Origin: Chrysaora quinquecirrha | Taxonomy: Eukaryota; Cnidaria; Scyphozoa; Semaeostomeae; Pelagiidae | Reading direction: 5' to 3' | Assembly (NCBI GenBank): GCA_014526335.1 | Contig: JACTAT010000002.1 | Coordinates: forward strand, 7,842,629 to 7,906,628 | Length of the DNA: 64,000 bases | Part shown: positions 33,001 to 46,400 of the stretch, in pieces | How positions within the stretch are numbered: the stretch's first letter is position 1 | Layout of the letters: each line of letters starts with the position of its first letter | Notes under the pieces: generated by a model | What the model was told of the DNA's origin: nothing | Databases searched by the model: none | Seen by the model: only the letters and a program-made list of their open reading frames with translations | Translations under genes and position numbers: made by a program

Positions 33001-35576
33001 TATGGTAATATTTTTCGTTACTAATGGGGGGGCCAACATCGTTTGGCCACCTTGTTGAGTGAGCCAACATCATTTTGGGAAAGTTGGCTGACGTTTGATC
33101 AGGGTAAATAATTCACCTAAGGCCAGATCGAAAAATAGGACCTTTTGGACTTACTGGACTTCTCGGAAAAAACTGTCCAAGTTTTTAAGTCCGACACTCC
33201 AAACTTGACTCTATATGCTGGAAAAGTAAAGTTAGACTTCTTGGATCAAATTGTCTGACTTTTCCTCTGTTTTCGAATTTCTCCCATTCTAAATTTCAAA
33301 AGTCAGACTTGTTGGACTTGAGCTTTTTCTTCTTCTGACACTCCACAGAGTATAAGCATCAAAAATAGGCTGAAACAATCAACAAGGGCAAAATTTATAC
33401 CCAGATGCGGATCTAAATACACCAATCAGTAAATGAAACTTGATCGGTATTGTGTTTTGAACACAAATCAGCTCACGTGATACAGTCAGTGGAATAACCA
33501 ATTAAAAGGCTTCTAGATATGTCGAAAAATGTCTCCGCTTTGTACAACTCAAAGACTACTTTGATAGTGTTTGTAAAGCTCAAAATATTCACTTCCTTGC
33601 AGTGACCGCATACAGCCCGCTTGGATCTCCTGATCGTCCTTGGGCCAAACCAACCGACCCAACTTTGATGGATGACCCCAAGATTGTCAAAATTGCAGTG
33701 AAACATCACAAGTCGCCAGCACAGATATGTATTCGATTTCAAATCGACAGAGGGTTATCAGTCATTCCAAAAAGTGCTCATCCTACCAGAATTAAACAGA
33801 ATGCTGAAATATTTGATTTTCATTTAACCAAAGAAGAAATAGCTGAGATTGAATCATTCAATGTTCCATGGAGAGCGTGTGTTCCTAAAGTTGCTACAGT
33901 GAGTGCTTTACTCATTAATTTCAAATCTATTATCTCATATCTTTGTTTCGTGTATTAATTTTTCCACTAGTAGCATATCACAATAGATGGGATTCGAACC
34001 TGGACTGCATGACCATAGAGCCAATGTCGTTTCCACTCAACTATAGAACTCAATGAAATCGCCGAGTAACCCTCCAAGTCATACAGCCCAAGGCTCTCCT
34101 CCCGTTTGATTTTTGGGTTTCGGCTATGTGGAGCCTTTGTCTCATGTAGTCAGTTTGTCACCTGTAAAGATGTGGAGATGACAACAGGGTATTTATTAAG
34201 GGTATAAGATTTATGAAGGATATTCAGCTCCATCAGCTGATGAGACAAAACCTAAAGCCGCAGCGACTTTTTTATTCAAATGGCGACATTCCATGACAAA
34301 ATTTTGTCGCCGCGACCGTTAAAAGTAAAAGTCGCACTTTCAGCCAAGCCAAGGATAGATTTTTTTAAACAAAGTGCTCTGCGACCTGAGGAAACACAGT
34401 CGAAAAACATTGATTTGGTTGAAATTTTCGCAACATGTTTTGGCACGGATAGACCTTCCGTTTAATCGAGACAAGGATCCGATCCACTTTTGGTTCCAGC
34501 AATCAACTCATGTGTTGTTATTAATCAATCTGTTTCCACAACGATGTAATAGAAGATCGGATGTAAACTGGAACCCTTTTCAAAGCGATCCAAATGTAGG
34601 CCGGTTCGTGGACCAGAAATGAATCAGATCTGCCAAATTGCGTGTAAACACAAGGCCTGTCCGTACCAAAAAGTGATCAGATCCACTTTAGATCCCATCC
34701 ATTTTTTGCTTGTGTCAAAGGCGTCTTAGCTACAATACTGTGTCTGGCTGCTGCTCATCGAAAAACAAGAGATATCTTGGTCGTCTCCTTTTTGTCAAAT
34801 GCAAAGAATATCAGTTCTCATGAGCTGGGAACCCTCTGCAGCGTAGTAACGTCATTAAGAATCTAGCAACTTTTAATCGATAGAAAAATAATGAGCGAAT
34901 GAGTAGCATTGTTACGCGCGGTCGTCAAGCCACCGCTGCAATTGCGATTTTTCACTTTTGCCGACTCGAGACACCAATCCACGTTGTGCCACCGTGTCTC
35001 CTCAGGTCGTGTTCCATTTTGTTCGAGAAACCTATCCCTGGCCACACGTGCGACACCTTGTTTTTGCGGTCGCGACGACAATTTTTTATCATGTCCTGCC
35101 GCCATTTCATTTTCATTTTTTTAGTTCATTTAATAATCTTTATACACGATGAAACCCTTCAGCAATAATATAAATACTACATTAAACTAATTACAATCTT
35201 AATGGCTAAATCCTAAAATCCTAAAAAATAAATTCCTAAAAAAACCTAAAAAACGAATCTGCTTTAGATCTCTTTAAATGCGTTTTTAGTTGGTTTTTGA
35301 AACGATTTAAAGTCGGCAGCTCACGAATTTGTACGTATATTTCAAGCAAAGTATTTCGTGTAGCCGCGGCTCTATGTGACAAATATAAATGACAAGAGAT
35401 TCTGGGCAGAATTACCAGCTTTGGCCAAAAAGTTAGTGCGATTCGCTAGAACTGATTATGTGTAATGATTTAGTTATGTGTAATGACGACAATTTTGTTT
35501 CTTTTTATAGGCTGATGGCAAAGAAGTCGCAAGAGATGCAAAGCATCCTCACTTTCCATTTATGACAGAATTCTGA
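30049..35576 (+). CDS. AKR1A1-like aldo-keto reductase, middle exons not found
   Basis: NADPH-dependent aldehyde reductase family (alcohol dehydrogenase [NADP+], AKR1A1), normally a cytosolic TIM-barrel enzyme of about 325 residues. Exons found are 30229-30429 (or from an in-frame ATG at 30049), 32660-32800, 33603-33898 and 35511-35576. The first encodes LGLGTWKS and [12 protein letters not shown] with active-site Asp and Tyr. The later ones encode [52 protein letters not shown] and the AKR1A-type tail [16 protein letters not shown]. The segment of about 90 residues holding the catalytic Lys (SKLW) and His (HWP) should lie between 30430 and 32659, but I cannot see it. Exon 1 ends in phase 0 and the next found exon begins in phase 1, so at least one exon is missing. 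The gene may be broken, or the assembly may have lost sequence. Confidence 0.82.
30229..30429 (+). CDS. AKR1A1-like exon 1
   Basis: ATG in a good context (AACCATGG), then [20 protein letters not shown] and on to EALAKRIGK, donor GTATGA. The frame stays open upstream through an Arg/Ala-rich, nearly acid-free stretch starting at ATG 30049 ([14 protein letters not shown]), which could be a mitochondrial presequence. The AKR family start is the downstream ATG. Confidence 0.85.
31042..31115. repeat. one-ended copy of the CGGCCCACTGCC-type element
   Basis: ACAGGACAAGTCGGCCCACT and TTAGACAAGTTGGCCTGTCA match the right half of the element at 10165-10470. Lies in the interval where AKR middle exons would be expected. 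Confidence 0.55.
31687..32228. mobile_element. PIF/Harbinger-like MITE (GACCCCGTTTACAC ends)
   Basis: GACCCCGTTTACAC on the left and GTGTAAACGGGGTC on the right, with TAA on both sides. The right arm has several copies of an ACCGGCATGAAATCGTACC-type motif in both orientations. It occupies the AKR gene between exon 1 and the VSNFNS exon. Confidence 0.75.
32660..32800 (+). CDS. AKR1A1-like exon with VSNFNS motif
   Basis: Acceptor GCTCCAG. Encodes [20 protein letters not shown] onward to EFCKEKNIV plus one base, donor GTAAGT. This is the barrel strand 6-7 region with [11 protein letters not shown]. Confidence 0.88.
33335..33510 (+). repeat. dispersed repeat, copy 2
   Basis: Shares CTCCACAGAGTATAAGC, GGCTGAAACAATCAAC, GATGCGGATC and TATTGTGTTTTGAACACAAA with the copies at 1795-1950 (inverted) and 48005-48620. 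Lies 90 bp before the third AKR exon found. Confidence 0.5.
33603..33898 (+). CDS. AKR1A1-like exon with cofactor loop
   Basis: Acceptor CCTTGCAG. Starts [16 protein letters not shown] and ends VPKVAT, donor GTGAGT. It holds the SPAQI helix and the [14 protein letters not shown] segment that binds the NADPH 2'-phosphate in this family. Confidence 0.9.
33985..34050 (-). repeat. tRNA-derived SINE-like pol III promoter
   Basis: On the minus strand an A-box-like TAGTTGAGTGG is followed, 32 bp further on, by a perfect B-box core GGTTCGAATCC. The surrounding sequence does not fold into a tRNA, so a SINE head is the better reading. Confidence 0.45.
34260..35115. repeat. diverged inverted pair, possibly one element
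   Basis: The block at 34278-34410 (ATGGCGACATTCCATGAC, then TCGCCGCGACCG and CGACCTGAGGAAACAC) reappears inverted at 34970-35105 on the minus strand (ATGGCGGCAGGACATGAT, then GTCGCGACCGCAAAAAC and CGACCTGAGGAGACAC). Between them, 34450-34725, lies sequence resembling the GGATCC-rich element at 460-873. Confidence 0.5.
35511..35576 (+). CDS. AKR1A1-like last exon
   Basis: Acceptor TTTATAG, then [20 protein letters not shown] and F, then TGA. It matches the C-terminal substrate loop that distinguishes AKR1A. Confidence 0.88.
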   Translation, partial: ADGKEVARDAKHPHFPFMTEF

Positions 35577-37386
35577 AGCAAGTGTAATGCAAGATCAACA
35601 TTAGGCTTTTCTGTGTTGTGTTAGGTAGCTGAAAATGATATTGCTTTTATACAGAACAATATATATCAATCTAGAAAATGTATCGTATTAGCTGAATCTA
35701 GTTATTTTGATTAAAAAAGAAATTTCGTACGAAATGTAATAGCCTGCATGCTAGAAATTTAAATGATCTGTACAAGCGAGGGATAAAAAGCTACGGGCAT
35801 TTTTTAAACTTGAGTCACTTCATCCCCTGCCCTCTCCCACTGTATCCCCTGCCCTCTCCCACCCCTCTTTATTTTATTTTCTCTTAAAAGTGAAAAACAA
35901 AGAAGTAAATATAATCTAACATCTTCTGTAAAGACCTTAAAAAACGTTTTTAAGATTTTCATCTACACCGCATTGGTTCTTATGCAAACTGTGTAACGGT
36001 AGCTACAGCACTCTGGTGCGCCGCTAACAGTACGCTAGTTTGGTATCTCGCACAATGCAGATAATAAGGGTACCTAACGTTTTCTTGCTAGCAATAAAGG
36101 CCAATTTTTTGTTAAAGGCTTTCATAAGTCGTGTCATGCCGCGCGGTACAGAGCAGATTTTGACTGATTTCAGTCGGTTTTGCTCGGCGCAACAGGGCGC
36201 AACTTGAAACAAACTTCACACTTGGTTAGACAGAAACATTCTCGTCTTACGATACGGCAAAGTCTTTTCGTCCAGGTCGACCCAGAGCAAGGCAACTAGA
36301 TTTCGGCTGGTTTTTTTTGTCGTGCTTGCTTTTTCTTCTTCCCTTTGACAACCTTAACGACGTTTTAAATAAGACAGTGCCAGTGTCGTTTCTGCAAAAA
36401 ACCCATATGGTAAGTACAGTACAGAAATCGAGCGACTCTTTGAATATCTAGCGCCCGGGGGGGTACTTCATTGTCCAATAGCTAATATTCATTTGATTGT
36501 GAATAACGTTTTTGGCTTGATAAAACTCTCCGTTTCATTTAATGTGCAAGGCTCTGTGCACAGTGCCTTTCTTTAAAAGTCACATTAAAAAGCAGTTTTT
36601 TTATAAACATCAGGTTAAATAAGAATCGCCAAAGTTTGCCGGAAAACGTCTTTCTGCTTGAAAAATAGTTTCACTATCTTAACCAGGGCTTGGCCCAGAA
36701 ACATCTGCTGGGGGTGTAAAGATGTAGAAATCTGCCGATTAATTTTTTTTCGACACTATACATATGATACATGGTCATACACTGAATAACAACAGGGGGC
36801 TGGGATAAAAAGGGGGCTGGCTATTTTTACCAAAGACCGACGAAGACCGAGACGATGACCATGCAATAACAAGCAATTACAGAAAATATCCAGCAGTTAC
36901 AGAAAATGTTTTTCTGCATATACAAACAGACTGGGTCAGACCTTCGCTCTTACATTTAACATTTAACTTGACACGGAATTTTTGGTTGCGCCAGTACCAA
37001 ACTTCTGTTCATTAGTAGGTGCTTTCAGGCTGGAACCCTCCCTTCAGCCCTCCCACCTCGTGCGTAACTGTGCTGATATTGCATTGGTTTCGCGCCCTTT
37101 TGTTTCCTTTTGTTCCTTTTGTGTTAATTGTTGACACTTTTCATTCCCACAACTCTTTGCGATTGTCTGTTGAGAATGCTGTGGTTTACTTTAGTTGCTT
37201 TGCGCTAAGTCGCTCTAAACAACAAGAGTTTTGTCTGGTTTGAAAAAGAAAGCTTTTGCCTAATCCATACCGTCTGATGCCACATTTTCAAAGCATGCAT
37301 CCTGGAATAATTTGTTAACTTACACATGCTACAAGAGCGGAGATTTTAAATGATCTACAGCGCTTTGATATTGCAGAAATTCCGAA
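35577..37386. other. intergenic region between AKR and Ror genes
   Basis: No exon recognised. It contains a single end of the GGGGGGTACTTC MITE family at about 36452-36480 (CGCCCGGGGGGGTACTTCAT). The Ror promoter and 5' UTR are expected near its right side, but I see no clear core-promoter motif. Confidence 0.5.
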
Positions 37387-37435
37387 ATGGAGAGACACAG
37401 TATCCTCGCCGTGGCAATCATCATTTTCATGACAG
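37387..37435 (+). CDS. ror: Ror exon 1, signal peptide
   Basis: ATG then MERHSILAVAIIIFMT, a short basic start and a hydrophobic core, ending with one base before GTTTGT. It was chosen as the start because it gives a signal peptide and the right phase for exon 2. Confidence 0.7.
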
Positions 37436-40400
37436 GTTTGTGCCGAACTGTTTTAAATGTCTCATAATTATTTTCTTGATGATTCTACAGTTTTATCTTC
37501 CGAAATTCGCAGTTAATAATTGTGTTTGGCTGTTTTTTATCTTCATTTATTTGCCCTGAAGCTTGTGCGAGCTCATTTTATTTGATTTGAATATTTGCTA
37601 TCCACGAAATTTCTAATTTCCCATTTCCTTAGGCCGTAATTTTTCCTAATTTCACATCGACTTTCAAAGCAGATTTCATGTTTTTACAAAGCAGACGTCA
37701 TGTTTTTGTTCAAATCATTCATAAATTTACTTGTTCATGCATTAATATAAACATTTTAAGTTAGGAGAATGCAAGGATTGGCACTCTATTTTGAGCCAAA
37801 GTGTGAATCAGAACTTTAGCTTCAAACCTTCCGTTTCTTTTGTCTCGACAGACTCGTTTCTTTATTCAAGAATTATGGCCTTGTCTTCAAGATTTCAGAG
37901 ATTTGACAGGTACGTGAAGCCGATTTCTCTATAGTTTTACCTTAAATTATTTCAACGATTTGTTTTATTATTGACGATGAGCAAAATTCGGGAGTATTTC
38001 AGTGGTAATTTTTTGGGTTCGTTATTTTGCAAAATCTTTACCTGCTTGGCGCTTGAAAAACGCTTATTCCGCATTAATGTTTAATTACAAAAAGAATTCA
38101 AAATCAATTAGCACCTATTCGACAAATAAGAATATTTGTACCGCATGTTTTAAAATACAGAAATATGGAAGTTTAGATTTTGGGTCATCTTAACTTAACC
38201 AGTGCAGCTAAGCCGAAAAGTCGAACAATGAGAATATTGAGTCTCCCGCAGTGATCTTTTAAAAATGTTATTACCTGAACAGCTTGATCCTACTTTCGAA
38301 AGGAAATTATCCAGCTGAGATTATTTTTATGGAAATGATGAATCAATTTAGTAACAATGGAAATTCACTGTGTTTTTTGAATTCATATTTTTATTTATGT
38401 AAAATTGCTGAGTCTATTCAACATAAAAATTAACCACCAAGAAAGCACACTTGCCTCACAGCATTGTGTTTGAATGAATGAATTATTTCATTATCTTATT
38501 TTTGTCACATTTTCCAGTAAATTAAAGAGAAGGTGACAATTCTAATTTTCTTACATACACTTTCTGGTGTTAATTAACACATTATGCAGATTTTAAAGCC
38601 AACATCTGTTTTTGATTAGGAAGTATGGACCCATTTTATTTTATAAGGGCCTTTGCACACTAGAGTACTTTTCCAAATTTTAGTAAGGATTAACAAATTA
38701 ACACCTTTTTTCCTAGTGTGCAATGACTTTTTTGCATTTTCTACTATCCATAAATTCTAGTAAGGATGAAACAGGCCGATTAATTAAATATGGGCAGCTC
38801 CCAAGCTGCCCTTATTTCTGCCGAATGTCATCACGGATTAATTTCTTGATCTGAGGCGACGTTGTCTTGCTTTTTCCATTCGTTCTCTTAACAAAATTTC
38901 GGATGAAGAGTTTTTCATGCTTTTTTATGATCGTTTACTATTTGCTGGAGCAAAGCCTCTTGGTAGGATGCAAGGAATGATATCGCTTTTATCTACATAC
39001 AGTAGACTGCCAATTTTACAAATGCAACAAGCGGCATTAAGGTTCTTTAATCAACAATATTCTGAAGAGCTATAGTTGGAGAACTCAGATTCTTTAATTT
39101 AATTCATGTCATTTGCTGAACGTTGAAAATAGACCATTTCAAAATAGATATAAGTTGGCGCTTTGAGGGTGAAACAAAGAAAGAATTCTCCTCAGACATT
39201 ATAGTACACCCTATGAAATCTATCATCAGAAGTCGAAATGATTGATAGAAACTATTTCAGGGCATCAGGAATTTATGGTCGGAACTGAATAATTAGCAAA
39301 TGCGCCCCACTGTTTGGTAGAATTTTGGCAGAATTTTAGGTCTAGTGTGCAAAGGGCCTAAGGAAGAGTTTTGTAAGGAAGGTAGTACGCAGAGAAGCAA
39401 AAACGAATTTCTAGTACTGGATCAGAGACTGCAAAGGAATCTGACTTTCTCTTTAACTTAACATTTCGATTAAAAAAGATGAAGTTTTGAATTAAACAGA
39501 GCAAGCAATACTTTTCACCAAATGGTTTTCAATTGGTAGCCTATTCATTTCTACTTGTCTTCTGACACCTTTATGACCTATTTTAGACTCACGAAGTAAA
39601 AAGTTAAGGAATTGCTAAGGAATATTTAGTACCTACTCAAATTGGCCGTCGGTTAAGGAATTTTCAGTACTGAGCCAGAGCTGAACTTCCTTATAAAAAA
39701 TGCATGTAATGGCAACTAAAGTGATTGAAAAAGTTTCAAACGCACTTTTTCCAAATTTACACAAGCTTCAGAATTTTTTCAGATTTTATGGAAATGGTCT
39801 CAGAAAAGATCACTTAGGCTTTGCATTTTCATAGGGGTATTTTAAGTCTCCAAATGCACTCTCTTTTTATAAGAACACACTTTATAAGAACATCGAGGCT
39901 CGATTTGCCAAAAAATTTGAACAACGTGAGGACAAGTTCAGCCTCAGATGCCATTAGTAAATAAAAGTACATAGAAGACATGCCAAAATTTTATTTATTG
40001 TTCTTAGAAGCAATTTATTGTGTGTACAGTTTTTTTGTAAGAACACTTGGCTTCAATTTCAGCCTGCCTGTTTCTTATTTTTCTCATTATTTTTAAAGTG
40101 ATTTTTCACAAACTTGTCACCCCCTACCCTTCTCGAAAACATGTTTAAAACGCATTTCCAGACAAGGACTTTAGGCTGCAGAACTTTGCCTGTGCGTATC
40201 TCAAATAGTTTTGGAGATAGCAAAAATATTTGACCCAAATTTCAACCTGGTGTTTCTTACAAAGATCGTTCTTATAAAAAAAATGTGTAGTTGTAAAAAA
40301 ATCAATGCTGAAATAAGAACACCATAAAGAACATTCCAGCATCAAATTATTAAAAAAATAAGAACATCGAGCCTTGGCAAAAATTATCTGTTTCTTGTAA

Positions 40401-43400
40401 AAAAGAGTGGATTCTTCAAGATGTGCTTTCATTAGCATAAAAAAAATATATTTTGAGCTAAAAACAATAGCACTAAATAAACAACAAAATTCATCTTGGT
40501 CTTCTCCTGTCCGAATTTAAATTCAAATCTTCATCAAACAAAAATAATTATCAAGTTGAGCTTGTTTTCAGAATGACCACTTTTGATAGTCAAAAATATG
40601 AACTGTAAGGTAAAACCTAAAAAAAGAGTAACAAAAGCAGAGAGCCCCTCTCGAAAGCACCACTTATTTTGCTTGGATCGCATATAGTTTCCTCATAAAC
40701 ACAATAATGGGTGAGCAGTGCTTTATATACATAAAGGATTTTTCCATGAGTGGCATACGGCTATAAATGGGATTACACTCAGCTAATGCCCATTTTTGGC
40801 AAATTAAGCTTCCGTATCATTTACATCCCCAATATTTCCATTTAGTTTTGCCCCTGCAAGTCACATTCCCATATACTTCTTCTATGACAATAGAATTCCT
40901 AAAAACATTATTGTAAGATCTCTGAATGATTGAGACCATTTGGGCCCAAGGGCTGTGGTTCAAATCCATGCTAGGGTGCACAAAATACAAGGTGTAGAAA
41001 CATTGCTTTCAGTGTGACACTGCACTAAGGTATAAATTTGGTAGGTACCTTAGTGATGAAGGCTTAAAATCCCTCATAGGGCTGACTATATGGCTGCAAC
41101 TATATATACTGTATGCTCCCAGGGAGTATAGCAAAAATGGGAAAAAGAAAGAATGGTCTAAGTTAAGGGGGTAAATAGTTGTATAGTGCTGTGAAATATC
41201 TGCCGTTATGGAATGACGCTATACCATAATAATGGCATAACCTTTCTTTACCTTTACGTTCACATTTTTAAACATTTTATTTCTGCAGGTCTTTGGGGTC
41301 ATCTTTTTCAGACTGCAGCAGCTGTAAAGGTTCGTTCCATTGTATCTCTTGAAATATTAAATTGCTTCTTTTCTGTTAAGAGATGAAAAGGGCATCAAAA
41401 CTGAAAAGTTGTTTGGTTTTTGCTGCTTAGTGAAAATTTGTGACTGTAACCTCATATTATAGCCTTCATCAATAGAATCGCAACTATGTATAGCAGTTGT
41501 AAACAAATAAAAACAATTTTCAGTCACAACTTTTTGGTCTTTCAATTAAATATAGAACACAATCATTATGGTAGACAAGGCTGTTGTCTTTCTGAGCTTT
41601 CTTATAAGAAACTGGGTATATAGTGCTTTTCAGCTTGATAAATCTCTCTATGCATTATAGCGGCCCAAAATCATAACATCAATTTTAGAAAAAAAGGTTT
41701 TTCTTCAGGGGACCGGCAAAAGTTGTCGAATTTCAGAAAGTTGGAATTATAGAGATTCCAATTATAGAGGTTTTTATAAGGTTTTTTAGGGGTTTCTGAT
41801 GGGACCTCAGAATTTTGTTCAAATTAGTGAAAGTTCGAATAATACAAGTTCAAATTAGACAGAGTTGACTGTATTTAAGCAGCTGTTTAAGTCATTGTTG
41901 CCTTTGACGTTCTGACATTATTGATTTTCCATAGCACTTGAATTCACAAGAAGTCCAAAAAATAAAACGGTTGCAGTGAATGAGAGAGTAAGATTACGCT
42001 GTCGTGTTACTGGCTCACCAACACCTCATGTTGTCTTTTTGTGGAATGGAAGACCATTGTCAGAAAGTGAACAGGGAAAGACTATTACAGTTGATAGAAA
42101 GTAAGTGGTTTACAATTTTCGTTATTAACCTGGACTGTAAATACCGTAAAAGCTCTATTTAGCCCCAGGGGGGACTTATTTCATTTCGGAAGATTTTGAG
42201 GGGGGACTTATTAGAGAAGGTGGCATATTATAAAGTGGTTGCTTAATAAATTGTTTAGCATATTTGGTTCTTTACCATCCTTTTATGATACATTGTGAAC
42301 AGTCAACAATTACTCTTTGTGGCTTATTAGAAAGTGGGGCTTAATATGGGCTTAATAAATTGTTTAGCATATTTTGTTCTTTATTTGTCAAGACGAATGC
42401 TTCAGACATGAAAAAGTGATATGTAAAAGCAAGTTTTAAACTTAGATCACATGAAATTTGTAGTAACTAAGTAGTTATTAGTTGTTGTAAGACATACGTT
42501 TTGGATATCAAACATGTTAAAACTTAATTTCATTTAATTTCATACATTTACTAATGAACTTTTAAGTGGCCCAAATAAGAGGGGGCTTAATAGAGAGGAG
42601 GGGCTTATTCAAATTTTCATTTGAAAAAAGGGGTTAATAGAGAAGGGGGCTTAAAGAGAGAGGGAGCTTAATAGAGCTTTTACGGTATTTGTATTACCAT
42701 ATTTCCTCGAATCAGCATCCTCCCTCAAATTAGCAACCCCTTTGACCCGAGTCCCTGACACCCCTTTAATAATGTTTGTGCAAGCTTTTGATGGGGTGAA
42801 TCAAGAGACACCTTTGCCAGTTGCTGCAAAGCTTGGTTTTAGTCAAAACGTTGGTTCATTCATGAATTTTCAGAAAGTTGCTCCTCTTTGAGACATTTTT
42901 TAAATAAGCACTCCAGGTGCTTGACCAAGGAAATAGGGTATGAACTAATCTTGGGTAAATATAATATTAGTAGAAAGAATGGTATGATTAGAAGTTTTTC
43001 TGTTTGTAAAGTAATGTAATTGATGTGTATATCCAAAGGTATATGAAAAGAATATAGTTGCATATTTTGCCATGCATTTATGATACAATGTGAACAGTCA
43101 ACTCAGGTTCCCCATTTTAAGCATGTCGGCTTTTGGATAATGTGTGGTAAGATTTGTCAGGATTTGATTCACCTAAAATCTGACTTGTTGGGCAACTGAC
43201 CCATTTTTATCCATCGTCTTTTTCAAAGTGGGAATAAGAATATAGTCTTCTCCTTGGGAGATATTCTCATAATGGCTGTTATAAGGCTCTGGCCAAACGA
43301 TGAAACATTGATGATCCCCGTCAAGCAAAATGTTTGACCGTTTGGCCACGTCCAAAACATTGCTTGTCCAACATTTTTTTGCGTGCGTCAAGCAAAAAAT

Positions 43401-46400
43401 GTTTTTGAACTACTCTTTCCAAAACACCACGCTACAAATTTTGCTTATTTTTGCTTGTCGAGCAACGTTTGATCGTTTGGCCGCCTTTACAACATTGCTT
43501 CTCAAACATCTCATTTGTTATTGTCAATCTTCAACAACTTGCAACATTTCAACACCTAGCAATATTTCTTAGCAACAAGGCGTTCGTGTTTGTGCATTAG
43601 CAAAAACATCATTATTGGACAGCAATGTTTTTTGGACGTGACCAAATTGTCAAACATTTGTTGTAAATTAATTTTGAAATGTTTGACCAACAATGTTTGA
43701 TCGTTGGCCAGGGCCTAATCTTTAGCAATTTCCATAGTTGTACCCATTGGTTTTCAAGGTTTGGAACATTAGTAATAGAGATAATTTCTTTTATTACATT
43801 ATCTTTTTAGGAGCAGAAGAGCAAAGAAGGTCTTCCTTACAATAAATAAAGCAAGTTTTGCTGACCAGGGCTACTATCAATGTAAAGCAACCAACAAACA
43901 TCAAACATCATTGAGCAAAAAAGGCTTTATTCGAGGTATCTAATTTGTTTTTCTGTATAGATCACTTCGGTATGACGGCAGACAGCATTAAAATTGTTCC
44001 AAATCACATGATATCGAGTTTTCGATATGAAAATCTTATAAAGCAGCCAAAACATAATTTAGGTACAAAGTTTCACTGTCCTAGCGCTTGTATTCTTAAT
44101 TTTATGAGCATTCAAAGTTTCCGATACCATAAAGGATTTGACCGCAAGAAATGGTCTTGGTGAAATGTTTTACCCCACACGGTCAAAGCCCTTATAAAAT
44201 TGTAAACTTTGGACGCTCGTAGAATCGATAATACACGCGCTGGGATAGTAAAACTTTGCACCTAGACTAATTTTTGGGGACTTTACACGTTTTTTTATAA
44301 GGAACACCTTTATAAGGAACTCGAGGCTGAAAATTCCCAAAAAATTAAGGAACTTTAAGGAACTGTCGAGGCTCGGATGAAAAACTAAGAAACTCTTTTT
44401 TAAAGAACAAGACGGTTTGTACGAAAAGGAACAGAAGTACAATAAATCGTTCTTCCCCAAAGGCTCTATTTATCCTTAAAGTAAGAAATGAAGAATAGTT
44501 TCTATGAATTTACTATAAAAATTAGTATTGGAACATATCCCACGACAAGGAACAGTATAAGGAACTTTCAGCCTCATTTTGTTGAAAAATTAAGGAACTC
44601 CAGCCTCAACTCAGACAAAAGGTTCCTTATAAAAAATAAACGTGTATACGATTTTCGCATCCAAAGATTGATATCTTGCGATTTCAAAACATTTAAGTTC
44701 TACCGAAGTGATCTATACTTGTTTTATATACAGCAATTCAAGCTGTTATCTCTTTTCATTCAGTGCGCTCTGAAATAAGGGGTGTGTTGTTCTGGACCTC
44801 CAAAACCTTCTAAATCTCGAACACAGAAAGCTTCCAAAAACAGAATCCGTGATTTCCAAAAAACAAGAATTTTGGAAATTCGAAAAATTTCACGCCAAAG
44901 TTCTTTCTTATGTATTCCCCAGGCTCTCCCAAAAGCGTTTTCAATATATACTTGCAAGTTTGATTGTTCTAAGATGAAACGGCTGGGTTCAAGTGGTTTA
45001 TGTGGTTTTCCTGCTGGGTTTAACTTTTGTAAATTACTTAAAGCATTTGTATGAGAGACAGAACCTGGATTTTGGCAAATATTAAAAACAAGCTTTAAGT
45101 AAAATGTAGATTGCATTCATGTAAGCACTGAGGCATTCTTACCAAAAGTAGCACCAACGAAATATTCTTATCCTAAGGCCCTGGCCAAACGATCAAACAA
45201 TGTTGGTCAAACATTTTAAATTTGCTTTACAACAATTGTTTGACCGTTTTGCCACGTCCAGCATGTTGGAACAACGAAGTCATTGCTAAAGCGCAAGCAC
45301 GAACGTCTTGTTGTTAAGTAATGTTGTTAGGTGCTGAAATGTTGCAAGTTGTTGAAGCATGGTAATAACAAAGAAAATGTTTGATAACCAATGTTGAAAA
45401 GGAGGCCAAAGGATCGAAAATTGCTTGACAAGGAAACGTAAGCAAAATTTGTTGCGTGATGTGTTTAAAAGTTCAAAAACATTTTCTGCTTGACGCAAGC
45501 AAAAATGTTGGACGAGCAATGTTTTTTGACGTGGCCAAACGGTCAAACATTTTGCTCTACAAGCAAATTTCAAATGTTTGACCAACAATGTTTGATCGTT
45601 TGGCTAGGGCCTAAGGACAGATTAAGAACATTTCCAAATGTGCCTAGAAAAGGCCTGCGTATAATTTTGCAGTTAGCACCAGACAAGGTGTCGGACACCC
45701 ATACATGTTTTCCAAAATACAGACAATGTGTTTGACAATTTGTGCTTGACTTTCAAAGGTTTTAGCTGGACATAGAGTGACTGCTTATGCTGACAACTTA
45801 TGCTGGGTGACTGCTGCTGTTTTCGTGATGAAATTAAATAGGGCATTTCTATATTAAGATACTAAGATACCTTTCGAAGTAGTGATTTTTATAAACATCG
45901 TCAGCTTTTAGTGGATCTAATAAAGGGGCCCCGAGGGCAGGGACCGTGGATTTCGTACAGCCCATAGAATTCTCCACGGTCCATTGAAGTAAGATTCAAT
46001 TTATATACGTGACCTCCAGACCTTCAAGACAAATCATTCACCACAGAAGAGGGATAGTACAATCCCTTTTCTCTAATTCCCTTACATTCACAGACATTGT
46101 CTGAACGGTCTGAGCCTACAGCAAGGGATTTTCATTGATCAGACAGATGCAGATGATGCAGAGATGCCCGAAATTGTTGAAAGTACAACCTCCAGTAAAT
46201 GCGAAGAGTCTTCACCATTAGTAAATTCAACAATATCAGTTGAATACCATGCTGGAACAGAACGAATCTTCATCACAAGTGGCAAAGAGTTGCAGCGAAG
46301 TCTTGGATTTAAACATACATTTTTGTTCATTATAAGCCTTCTTTTAGGCTCAGGGGTTTTCATATCGCCGGGCTTAATTGCTAAACAGACAACCAATATG

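Noticed and set aside
33985..34050. tRNA gene on the minus strand
   Set aside because: Good A and B boxes, but no acceptor stem or complete cloverleaf could be drawn; kept only as a SINE-like head.
44760..45116. 118-codon minus-strand frame
   Set aside because: No motif recognised; lies in repeat-rich intron sequence and overlaps an equally long frame on the other strand.
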